Below, piece after piece: positions 1 to 5,679 of a DNA stretch of 11,973 nt. The notes beneath the pieces were generated by a model that searched no databases, was not told where the DNA came from, and worked only from the letters and a program-made list of their open reading frames with translations. Each line of letters opens with the position of its first letter. The stretch's first letter is position 1. The DNA lies in contig JBKJVQ010000087.1 of NCBI GenBank assembly GCA_046717125.1, positions 1 through 11,973 on the forward strand, read 5' to 3'. The DNA comes from JBKJVQ01 sp046717125 (lineage in GTDB: Bacteria; Pseudomonadota; Alphaproteobacteria; Rhizobiales; Methyloligellaceae). The translations under genes were made by a program, and so were the position numbers.

Positions 1-1
1 C

Positions 2-118
2 CCCGACGGCATGGAGCGGCAGACCTATTATGACCCGCCTGACCGTGGCTTCGAGCGCGAGATCAGGAAGCGACTCGATTACTGGGCGAAGATTCGCAGC
101 GGGCGGGGCGAGTCGTGA
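2..118 (+). CDS. rarA: RarA/MgsA replication-associated AAA+ ATPase, C-terminal fragment
   Basis: Only the last 38 codons lie in the window; the gene enters from the left edge. The readable tail contains a Tyr-Tyr-Asp-Pro stretch followed by RGFEREIRKRLDYWAKIR. This is the characteristic end of the RarA/MgsA (YcaJ) family, AAA+ ATPases that act at stalled replication forks together with SSB and recombination proteins. The ATPase core is outside the window, so activity cannot be judged. The stop codon TGA overlaps the GTG start of the next gene as GTGA, which suggests translational coupling and a shared transcript. The family call rests on a short tail but the match to the family ending is distinctive. 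Confidence 0.8.
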   Translation, partial: PDGMERQTYYDPPDRGFEREIRKRLDYWAKIRSGRGES

Positions 119-495
119 AGACAATCCTGCTCGTGGCGTCGGGCGGGGCGCTCGGCTCGGTGGCGCGCTATCTCGTCGGCATCGGCGCGATCCGCCTGCA
201 GGGGCCGAATTTCCCTTGGGGCACGCTGACGGTGAACATCGTCGGCTCGTTTTTGATCGGCTTCCTGGCCGGGTGGCTGGTCGAGCGCGTGGCCGTGCAG
301 CACGATGTCTGGATGTTTCTCGCGGTCGGGGTACTGGGCGGCTTCACCACCTTTTCCGCCTTCAGCCTTGACGTGATGGTGCTGGTCGAGCGCAAGGACC
401 ATGCGATGGCGGCAGCCTATCTCGCCTCGTCCGTGCTCCTGTCCATCCTTGCCGTTTTCGCCGGCATGGCGTCGGGCCGGATGCTCGCGCCATGA
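115..495 (+). CDS. crcB: Fluoride ion channel CrcB/FluC
   Basis: This 126-residue membrane protein belongs to the CrcB/Fluc family. These are small dual-topology dimeric channels that let fluoride leave the cytoplasm. Family signatures are visible in order: GALGSVARY near residues 11-19, the conserved Asn in NIVGSFLIG near 41-49, and the GGFTTFS motif at 75-81, which carries the phenylalanines and threonines of the ion path. Four hydrophobic helices are apparent and the length is normal for the family. The start is a GTG that overlaps the rarA stop; the next gene starts within its stop codon (ATGA). No fluoride riboswitch is possible directly upstream because the gene starts inside rarA, so it is probably expressed constitutively from the upstream promoter. 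Confidence 0.93.
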   Translation: MKTILLVASGGALGSVARYLVGIGAIRLQGPNFPWGTLTVNIVGSFLIGFLAGWLVERVAVQHDVWMFLAVGVLGGFTTFSAFSLDVMVLVERKDHAMAAAYLASSVLLSILAVFAGMASGRMLAP

Positions 496-1469
496 GCGTC
501 GAGAACCGCACGGTGAAGCCGGACGAGGACGGCATGCGGCTCGACCGCTGGTTTAAGTCACACTTTCCCGCGCTCACGCATGGCCGCTTGGAGAAGTTGC
601 TCCGCACAGGCCAGGTGCGTGTGGACGGCGCGCGGGTAAAAGCCGGCGCGCGGATCGCACAAGGACAGGCAATCCGCATTCCGCCGTTCGACGTCCGTGA
701 ATTGATGACGAAGCCGGCGCGGCGGCCTTCGATTTCGGCATCCGATCGCGCCTTCATCGAAAACATCACGATCTACGAAGACGACGATCTGCTGATCCTG
801 AACAAGCCCTCGGGCCTTGCCGTGCAGGGCGGGACGAAAACCGCGCGGCATGTTGACGGCATGCTGGAGGCGCTGGAACCCGATCCGGACAGGCGGCCGC
901 GCCTCGTGCATAGGCTCGACCGCGATACGTCGGGCGTGCTTGTGATCGCCAAGCGCCGCGCGGTGGCGGCAAAGCTTGGGCGCATGTTTCAGACGCGCTC
1001 GGTGCGGAAGATCTACTGGGCGCTCGTGCATGGCGTGCCGTCTCCGGCGCAGGGGAAGATCGATGCGGCGCTTGTGAAGGCTTCGGGGCCTGAGGGTGAT
1101 CGCGTGCGCAAAGCCCAGGCCGGAGAGCAGGAAATCGCGCAGTCGGCCGTCACCTATTACGCGGTGATCGACCGGGCAGGGCAAACGCTCGCGCTTGTCT
1201 CGCTCAAACCCGTGACGGGCCGGCAGCATCAGCTCCGCGCGCATATGGCGATGGCGGATCATCCAATCGTCGGCGATGCCAAATATGCGCATGAGCGCGA
1301 AACGCCGGAGGGACTGGAAAACCGGCTGCATCTGCACGCGCGCCGCATCGCCTTCCCGCATCCGTCGGGCGAGGGCACGGTCGACGTGACTGCACCGCTG
1401 CCGCCGCATATGCAGGCATCGTTCGACCTGTTCGGGTTTGAGACTGAGCGGCATGAGGACGGCGCATGA
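492..1469 (+). CDS. rluC: RluC/RluD-type ribosomal RNA pseudouridine synthase
   Basis: The 325-residue protein has an N-terminal S4 RNA-binding domain (about residues 15-65, beginning GMRLDRWFKSHFP) followed by an RluA-family catalytic domain. The catalytic motif HRLDRDTSGVL lies at residues 140-150, and Asp143 of the RLD triplet is the expected nucleophile that isomerises uridine to pseudouridine. A second family motif, GRQHQLRAHM, is present near residue 243. Order and length fit the RluC/RluD branch, which modifies 23S rRNA; the exact target uridines cannot be told from sequence. The ATG overlaps the crcB stop (ATGA), and the stop overlaps the ATG of the HAD remnant, again as ATGA. It is translationally coupled within the rarA-crcB run. 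Confidence 0.92.
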   Translation: MSVENRTVKPDEDGMRLDRWFKSHFPALTHGRLEKLLRTGQVRVDGARVKAGARIAQGQAIRIPPFDVRELMTKPARRPSISASDRAFIENITIYEDDDLLILNKPSGLAVQGGTKTARHVDGMLEALEPDPDRRPRLVHRLDRDTSGVLVIAKRRAVAAKLGRMFQTRSVRKIYWALVHGVPSPAQGKIDAALVKASGPEGDRVRKAQAGEQEIAQSAVTYYAVIDRAGQTLALVSLKPVTGRQHQLRAHMAMADHPIVGDAKYAHERETPEGLENRLHLHARRIAFPHPSGEGTVDVTAPLPPHMQASFDLFGFETERHEDGA

Positions 1470-1564
1470 GGCTCGTCCTGTTCGATCTCGACGGGTTTTT
1501 CGTCTCCGAACCGATAAAGGCGATGAAGCGTTCAGCCACATCGCACGCCACAACGATCGAGTAA
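1466..1564 (+). pseudogene. Remnant of a HAD-family hydrolase (first motif only)
   Basis: An ATG overlapping the rluC stop opens a 32-codon frame. Its first ten residues, MRLVLFDLDG, are the N-terminal motif I of haloacid dehalogenase-type phosphatases (DxDG, with the two aspartates that attack and protonate phosphate). After this the sequence diverges at once: the expected Thr-Leu/Val after DxDG is replaced by Phe-Phe, and the frame ends at TAA with nothing resembling the rest of a HAD fold. From general knowledge of alphaproteobacterial gene order, a full HAD phosphatase gene often sits between rluC and the ATP12 gene. I infer that this is the 5' stump of that gene, the rest having been lost or replaced by the permease gene that begins 6 bases downstream. 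Confidence 0.65.
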
Positions 1565-1570
1565 GTCGCT

Positions 1571-1957
1571 ATGCAGAAATGGTTCACAAAATTCGCGCAA
1601 GCTGTTTCGAAAGTCGCCGGCCATCCGGCCGCGTTCGTCGGCGCTGTCTCGATCATCGTTGTCTGGGCGATTTCCGGGTTCTTCTTCGGCTTCACCGAGA
1701 CATGGCAGCTCGTCATCAACACCACGACCACCATCATCACCTTCCTGATGGTGTTCGTCGTGCAGAACACGCAGAACCGCGACACCGAGGCGATGCAGAT
1801 CAAGCTCGACGAGCTGATCCGCGTCACGAAAGGTGCGAACACGGAGCTGCTCGATCTCGAAGAGATGGACGAGGCGGAACTAGACAAGATCAGAGATCGC
1901 TACGAGAAAATCGCGCAGCGCGCACGCGGATCGGACAAGGGAGATCCGGCGAATTGA
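1571..1957 (+). CDS. Low-affinity iron permease family membrane protein
   Basis: This 128-residue protein matches the small bacterial low-affinity iron permease family (PF04120). It has two transmembrane helices, roughly residues 21-41 and 45-66. The second carries the family signature WQLVINTTTTIITFLMVFVV followed by QNTQNRD. The hydrophilic tail, KLDELIRVTKGANTELLDLEE, continues the family pattern and looks helical and acidic. The family is named after yeast Fet4, but transport of iron by these two-helix bacterial proteins is not well established, so the role is tentative. The ribosome-binding site is weak (GAGTAAG). Its stop overlaps the TTG start of the ATP12 gene. It sits where a HAD phosphatase would be expected, so it may be a later insertion into the operon. 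Confidence 0.82.
   Translation: MQKWFTKFAQAVSKVAGHPAAFVGAVSIIVVWAISGFFFGFTETWQLVINTTTTIITFLMVFVVQNTQNRDTEAMQIKLDELIRVTKGANTELLDLEEMDEAELDKIRDRYEKIAQRARGSDKGDPAN
1937..1943 (+). promoter_or_regulatory. Ribosome-binding site deciding the TTG start of the ATP12 gene
   Basis: The purine-rich stretch AAGGGAG ends 10 bases before TTG at 1954. It is the best Shine-Dalgarno match near this start and lies inside the end of the permease gene. It supports TTG rather than any in-frame ATG, the first of which is far inside the conserved domain. Confidence 0.6.
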
Positions 1958-2673
1958 GCGATGCGAGCACCGTCGGCCTTGCGCGCTTCTACGCGAAGGC
2001 GGGTGTTGAGGAGACTCCCGGCGGCGCGCGTCTGGTGCTGGACCGCAAGCCCGTGCGGACTCCCGCCAAGAATGAACTGATCGTCCCGACGCGCGCACTC
2101 GCCGAGGCCATCGCCGCCGAATGGAACGCGCAAGGGGAGAAGATCGAGCCTGCGACCATGCCCCTGACGCGGCTTGCCAATACCGTCATCGATGGGCTGA
2201 TCGGGCGCGAGGAGGCGATCAAAGACGACGTCGAGTCCTATGGCGCGAACGATCTCCTCTGCTACCGGGCGGGCGAGCCCGAAGGCCTCGTCCTCCTGCA
2301 ACGCGCAAAATGGGATCCGGTGCTGTCCTGGGCAAGAGAAGCCCTTGGTGCGCGCTTCGTGCTCGCCGAGGGCGTGATGCCGGCGGAGCAGCCTTACGAC
2401 ACGCGCTCGGCCGTGCGCGCGGCGCTCAAGCCCTACGACGTCTTTGCGCTCGCGGCGCTGCACGTGATGACGACGCTCACCGGCTCGGCGCTGCTCGCGC
2501 TGGCCGTCGCACGTGGGGAACTCACCGCCGGCGAAGCGTGGGACGCGGCGCATGTCGACGAGGATTTCCAGATCGGCTTCTGGGGCACGGACGACGAAGC
2601 CAGGGAACGCCGCGTTAAGCGCCGTGCGGAATATGATGCGGCGTTACGTATGCTGGATTTTCTGAGGCGATAG
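1954..2673 (+). CDS. ATP12-family F1-ATPase assembly chaperone
   Basis: The 239-residue protein belongs to the ATP12 chaperone family (PF07542), which in mitochondria binds the F1 alpha subunit before assembly of the alpha3-beta3 hexamer. Alphaproteobacteria carry the ancestral form. Visible family features are the N-terminal RFY(A/K) segment, LVLDRKPVRTPAKN near residues 27-40, the block AEAIAAEWNAQ with following MPLTRLANTVID (residues 50-80), and the block DLLCYRAGEPEGL followed by an invariant Trp-Asp-Pro (about 100-122). The start is TTG: it gives exactly the usual N-terminus, has a good Shine-Dalgarno, and overlaps the permease stop as TTGA. The open frame extends further upstream through the permease gene but that portion is only a shadow. 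A REP-like palindrome begins two bases after the stop. Confidence 0.9.
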   Translation: MSDASTVGLARFYAKAGVEETPGGARLVLDRKPVRTPAKNELIVPTRALAEAIAAEWNAQGEKIEPATMPLTRLANTVIDGLIGREEAIKDDVESYGANDLLCYRAGEPEGLVLLQRAKWDPVLSWAREALGARFVLAEGVMPAEQPYDTRSAVRAALKPYDVFALAALHVMTTLTGSALLALAVARGELTAGEAWDAAHVDEDFQIGFWGTDDEARERRVKRRAEYDAALRMLDFLRR

Positions 2674-2674
2674 A

Positions 2675-2743
2675 CGTAGCCCGGATGAAGCGAAGCGAAA
2701 TTTGGGACGATCCCCGGATGCACAGCGTTCCATCCGGGCTACG
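2675..2743. repeat. REP-like palindromic element, copy 1
   Basis: The ends cgtagcccggatg (2675-2687) and catccgggctacg (2731-2743) are a perfect 13-base inverted repeat. The interior carries agcgaagcgaaat on the left arm and further half-complementary sequence on the right, so the whole unit can fold into one long imperfect hairpin. A related unit occurs at 10297-10375. The gtagcccggatg core is, to my knowledge, a widespread intergenic REP-type sequence in proteobacteria. Lying directly after the ATP12 stop, it may act as a transcript 3' end stabiliser or attenuator. Confidence 0.85.
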
Positions 2744-2788
2744 CTCCGACATCTCCTGTCCATGGCATCGCCGATACACGCGTGATAA

Positions 2789-2800
2789 ACGAGCGCTCGT
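2789..2800. promoter_or_regulatory. Perfect palindrome upstream of pccB, possible operator
   Basis: The 12-base perfect palindrome acgagcgctcgt lies 25 bases before the pccB start, with a second short palindrome, cacgcgtg, at 2777-2784. In this position it could be a binding site for a dimeric regulator of the carboxylase gene. No clear -35/-10 pair was found nearby. Short GC-rich palindromes also occur by chance, so this is only a candidate. Confidence 0.25.
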
Positions 2801-2825
2801 GTGAAGCGCGCGGGCCGGGGGTCGC

Positions 2826-4358
2826 ATGAAAAAGGTGGTCGAAGAACTCGAAGAGCGGCGCGCCGAAGCGCGGCTCGGCGGCGGCGAGCGGCGGATCGCG
2901 GCTCAGCATGCGCGCGGCAAGCTGACGGCACGCGAGCGGCTGGAACTCCTGCTCGACGACGATTCGTTCGAGGAGTTCGACATGTATGTCGAACACCGCT
3001 CCACCGATTTCGGCATGGAGGAACAGAAGATCCCGGGCGACGGCGTCGTCACCGGCTGGGGCACGATCAACGGCCGCACCGTCTTCGTCTTCGCCAAGGA
3101 TTTTACCGTATTCGGCGGCTCGCTGTCCGAGACGCACGCCAAGAAGATCATCAAGATCCAGGACATGGCGCTGCGCAATCGCGCGCCCATCATCGGCCTG
3201 TTCGACGCGGGCGGCGCTCGCATCCAGGAAGGCGTCGGCGCGCTGGGCGGCTATGGCGAGGTGTTCCTGCGCAACGTCCGCGCCTCGGGCGTGATCCCGC
3301 AGATTTCGGTCATCATGGGCCCGTGCGCGGGCGGCGACGTCTATTCCCCCGCCATGACCGACTTCATCTTCATGGTGAAGGACACGTCTTACATGTTCGT
3401 CACCGGCCCCGATGTCGTCCGTACCGTGACGAATGAAACGGTCACGGCGGAGGAGCTCGGCGGCGCGTCAATACACACGGTGAAATCGTCGATCGCCGAC
3501 CACGCCTATGAGAACGATCTCGAAACGCTGTTGCAGATGCGGCGGCTGATGGATTTCCTCCCCGCCAACAACGAGTCCGGCGTCCCGGTTCTGCCGACCC
3601 GCGACATGGTGGATCGGCCCGAACCGTCGCTCGATACACTCGTCCCCGACAATCCGAACCAGCCCTACGACATGAAAGAGCTGATCCTGAAGATGGTCGA
3701 CGAGGGCGACTTCTTCGAGATCCAGGCGAACCATGCGCGCAACATCGTCATCGGCTTCGCGCGCGTGGAGGGGCGCACCATCGGCATCGTCGCCAATCAG
3801 CCGCTGGTGCTGGCCGGCGTGCTCGATAGCGACGCCTCGCGTAAGGCCGCGCGTTTTGTCCGGTTCTGCGACTGCTTCAACATTCCGATCGTGACGCTGG
3901 TCGATGTGCCGGGCTTCCTGCCCGGAACGGCGCAGGAATATGGCGGCCTGATCAAGCACGGCGCAAAACTGCTGTTTGCGTTCGCCGAGGCGACCGTGCC
4001 GAAAGTGACGATCATTACACGGAAGGGTTACGGCGGCGCTTATGTCGTCATGTCGTCGAAGCACATCCGCGCCGACCTGAATTATGCCTGGCCCTCCGCC
4101 GAGATCGCGGTCATGGGCGCGAAGGGCGCGGCCGAGATTCTTTATCGCTCGGAGCTGGGCGATCCGGAGAAGATCGAGAAGCGCGTCGAGGAATATCGCG
4201 AGACCTTCGCCAATCCGTTCGTGGCGGCCGAGCGCGGCTTCATCGACGAGGTGATCCTGCCGCGCAACACCCGCCGCCGCATCGCCCGCGCGCTATCCAT
4301 GCTGCGCACGAAGCAAGCGAGCTATCCGAAGCGGAAGCACGACAATATTCCGTTGTGA
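2826..4358 (+). CDS. pccB: Propionyl-CoA carboxylase beta subunit (acyl-CoA carboxyltransferase)
   Basis: The 510-residue protein is a full-length carboxyltransferase subunit of a biotin-dependent acyl-CoA carboxylase. It moves CO2 from carboxybiotin to an acyl-CoA, normally propionyl-CoA to methylmalonyl-CoA. The N-terminal crotonase-like half has GDGVVTGWGTI (71-81), the first oxyanion segment GGARIQEGVGALGGYGEVF (129-147) and GPCAGGDVYSPAMTDF (165-180). The C-terminal half has VDVPGFLPGTAQEYGGLIKHGAK (359-381) and the second oxyanion segment KGYGGAYVVMSS (400-411). It ends in KRKHDNIPL, typical of PccB. Residue 407 is Val where propionyl-specific enzymes usually have Asp, which may change substrate preference. 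No biotin carboxylase (pccA) or methylmalonyl-CoA mutase gene is in the window, so the partner must be elsewhere. The ATG has a weak G-rich ribosome site. Confidence 0.94.
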   Translation: MKKVVEELEERRAEARLGGGERRIAAQHARGKLTARERLELLLDDDSFEEFDMYVEHRSTDFGMEEQKIPGDGVVTGWGTINGRTVFVFAKDFTVFGGSLSETHAKKIIKIQDMALRNRAPIIGLFDAGGARIQEGVGALGGYGEVFLRNVRASGVIPQISVIMGPCAGGDVYSPAMTDFIFMVKDTSYMFVTGPDVVRTVTNETVTAEELGGASIHTVKSSIADHAYENDLETLLQMRRLMDFLPANNESGVPVLPTRDMVDRPEPSLDTLVPDNPNQPYDMKELILKMVDEGDFFEIQANHARNIVIGFARVEGRTIGIVANQPLVLAGVLDSDASRKAARFVRFCDCFNIPIVTLVDVPGFLPGTAQEYGGLIKHGAKLLFAFAEATVPKVTIITRKGYGGAYVVMSSKHIRADLNYAWPSAEIAVMGAKGAAEILYRSELGDPEKIEKRVEEYRETFANPFVAAERGFIDEVILPRNTRRRIARALSMLRTKQASYPKRKHDNIPL

Positions 4359-4359
4359 C

Positions 4360-4649
4360 ATGCCGCTCCTGCTCCGCGGGTACATTGTTTCGGATCACGC
4401 GTTGAGCCAGTTGGGAGGCGCGGTATTGATCTGGAGACGTTGGAGGAAGCAGTAACGCAGCCCGACCAGCGTCTTCCGGTTCGTCCGGGCCGCGAAATCC
4501 GGCAGCGACGGCTAGAGCTGGAAGGCAAGCCATACGTCGTCCGCGTGATCGTGGATGTTGATCGCTCTCCGGCCGAAATTGTGACGGCGTACAGATCCAG
4601 CAAGATCGCAAAATATTGGAGATCGGACTTGTGTGAGAGCCACCTATGA
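4360..4649 (+). pseudogene. DUF4258-like small protein gene, split by a frameshift
   Basis: Two frames together give one recognisable small protein. From ATG 4360 the first frame reads MPLLLRGYIVSDHALSQL before drifting into non-family sequence and a stop at 4453-4455. From about 4416 the next frame continues with RRGIDLETLEEAVTQPDQR, then GREIRQRRLELEGKPYVVRV and VTAYRSSKIAKYWR, ending at TGA 4647-4649. S-x-HA...Q-x-x-RRGI at the N-terminus and VVTAY-x-(S/T)SKI-x-KYW at the C-terminus are features I associate with DUF4258 (PF14076) proteins, which often precede a DUF2283 gene. The join lies in the G-run ttgggagg (4411-4418), where one base appears to be missing. It starts one base after the pccB stop without a clear ribosome site. 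A sequencing or assembly indel would look identical. Confidence 0.65.
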
Positions 4650-4833
4650 CCAAAGGACCGACACGCTGACGATCGTGCTCAAGGAAAACGTGGCGGTCGC
4701 CGAAAGCGATGAAGACAAGCCTGGAGTCGTGCTCGACTACGACGCCGCTGGCGATCTGGTCTCGATCGAAGTGCTCGACGCCTCCAAACGCGTCAATCGG
4801 ACCGACCGGATCGATCTCGAATTGGTTGGCTGA
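4633..4833 (+). CDS. DUF2283 family small protein
   Basis: This is a 66-residue protein of the DUF2283 family (PF10049), of unknown function. The family pattern is clear: YDQRTDTLTI near residues 5-14, a middle segment ending in PGVVLDYDAAGDLVSIEVLDASKR (30-53), and a short basic-acidic end. It is predicted cytoplasmic and mostly beta. The start is GTG at 4633, with GGAGA 10 bases upstream, and it overlaps the end of the DUF4258-like frame by 17 bases, so the two were probably co-translated. Pairs of DUF4258 and DUF2283 genes recur in bacterial genomes and have been discussed as toxin-antitoxin-like modules, but I know of no firm demonstration. This member looks intact although its partner is frameshifted. 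Confidence 0.8.
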   Translation: MRATYDQRTDTLTIVLKENVAVAESDEDKPGVVLDYDAAGDLVSIEVLDASKRVNRTDRIDLELVG

Positions 4834-4849
4834 ATTGAGGGCGGAATGA

Positions 4850-4930
4850 GCAGAGCGCGGCATTCACTGGCCCGATCTCGACGAGGATTTGAGCATCGCT
4901 GGAATGCTGGCGGGCCGGAAGGGCGTCTGA
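4850..4930 (+). pseudogene. C-terminal remnant of a DUF2442 protein
   Basis: After a stop at 4847-4849 the frame reads AERGIHWPDLDEDLSIAGML followed by AGRKGV and TGA. The string G-(I/V)-HWP-(D/E)-(L/I)-DEDLS-(I/V)-x-G-(L/M)-L-x-G is the hallmark C-terminus of DUF2442 proteins (PF10387), which are normally about 80-120 residues. The N-terminal part and any start codon are missing; the 16 bases between the DUF2283 stop and the in-frame TGA do not supply them. It is therefore a fossil tail of a third small gene, directly downstream of DUF2283. DUF2442 genes are often found beside DUF4160 or other small accessory genes. Confidence 0.65.
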
Positions 4931-4944
4931 CGCGGCCTCGGGCG

Positions 4945-5024
4945 CGTCATTTTGGCGAAAGCCAAAATCCAGCAGGGTCTAGTCATCACCACCGCGCTCA
5001 ACTCTGGCTTTCGCCGGAGTGACG
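4945..5024. repeat. Inverted pair of REP-like hairpins
   Basis: The 20-base segments 4945-4964 and 5005-5024 are inverted copies matching at 17 of 20 positions (right copy tggctttcgccggagtgacg). Each also forms its own hairpin. At 4950-4967 the stem ttttggc/gccaaaa closes a gaaa tetraloop. At 5002-5019 ctctggc/gccggag closes tttc. The 40 bases between contain no recognisable gene. The ggctttcgcc core is a common dispersed palindrome in alphaproteobacterial genomes, so this is best read as a BIME-like pair of REP units. Confidence 0.8.
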
Positions 5025-5066
5025 ATGCAGCGGCGCATTTGCGGTAGTTAGCCCCTGGAGCGGCCC

Positions 5067-5612
5067 ATGACAGAGGCGGCCTCCCTGACGCCTGAACCGG
5101 AGCCATCCCGCTTGGCCTCCCGCGTCCGCAACCTCGCGCAAAACATCAGCCGCGGCGGGTTCGAAGTCCTCGCCTTCACCTTTATGGGGCCGTTCGCGCT
5201 CGCCACGCTTCAGGCTGCGCTATCCCTGCTTGTGACGGCGGTGCAGTGGGTCTCAGCAGGGTTTCCGGTTGAGTCCGCGCCAGCCTCTAGTGGCGAGCCG
5301 CTCTGGTTCGCCTTCGTCGCGATCTATTGGGCCGTCTATCTGTAACTGCCGCCGCCCTTGTTCTTCACCGGACTGGTCTACGCAGTCGCCTCGCGCCTTC
5401 TTGCGCCGACACTTCCCGTCGCGCTGCTGAGCGGCCTGATCGGCTTTCCGGCGTTGTGGTGGCTCGCCGGCTGGAGCGTTCCGACCACCGACGGCTCCTA
5501 TCTCAGCGCAATCCACGCGAAGTTCGCGGCCGAAATCGCGCTCGCCGTCGCCTTCTGCTGGTGGATCGTGCGGCGGCGCCATTCTCGCCGGGCCTCGCAA
5601 CAGACCGTCTGA
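5067..5612 (+). pseudogene. Multi-pass membrane protein gene interrupted by an in-frame TAA
   Basis: From ATG 5067 (GGAG ribosome site 6 bases upstream) the frame codes for 92 residues, reaches TAA at 5343-5345, then continues in the same frame without further stops to TGA at 5610-5612, 181 codons in all. Both halves have high-GC third positions and membrane-protein composition. Hydrophobic segments lie near residues 33-61, 79-110 (spanning the stop), 117-140 and 159-173. The second half begins LPPPLFFTGLVYAVASRLL and ends in a basic RRRHSRRASQQTV tail. The stop falls within or just after a predicted helix, which would truncate the protein. I do not recognise the family. It may be a recent nonsense mutant, a readthrough gene, or a sequence error; a TTG at 5358 could restart translation. 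Confidence 0.6.
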
Positions 5613-5679
5613 CCGGCTTGTTTCCGCCCCGCTTCTTCTATTCTATCGAATGCCGTCCCGTCCGCGTTCCGAGGCCCCC

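Noticed and set aside
1..115. Possible fluoride riboswitch for crcB
   Set aside because: The upstream sequence is rarA coding sequence and no fluoride aptamer consensus was seen.
558..1553. A 331-codon minus-strand frame opposite rluC
   Set aside because: Shadow of rluC: its translation is Arg/His-rich with no domain, while the plus-strand frame has the S4 and pseudouridine synthase motifs.
1438..1953. Upstream extension of the ATP12 open frame to 1438
   Set aside because: The extra 172 codons overlap the HAD remnant and permease gene in another frame and show no family resemblance. The TTG at 1954 with a good ribosome site gives the normal N-terminus.
4864..5106. An 80-codon minus-strand frame over the hairpin pair
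   Set aside because: It spans the DUF2442 remnant and both repeats, has no family signal, and its translation is dominated by repeat-derived residues.
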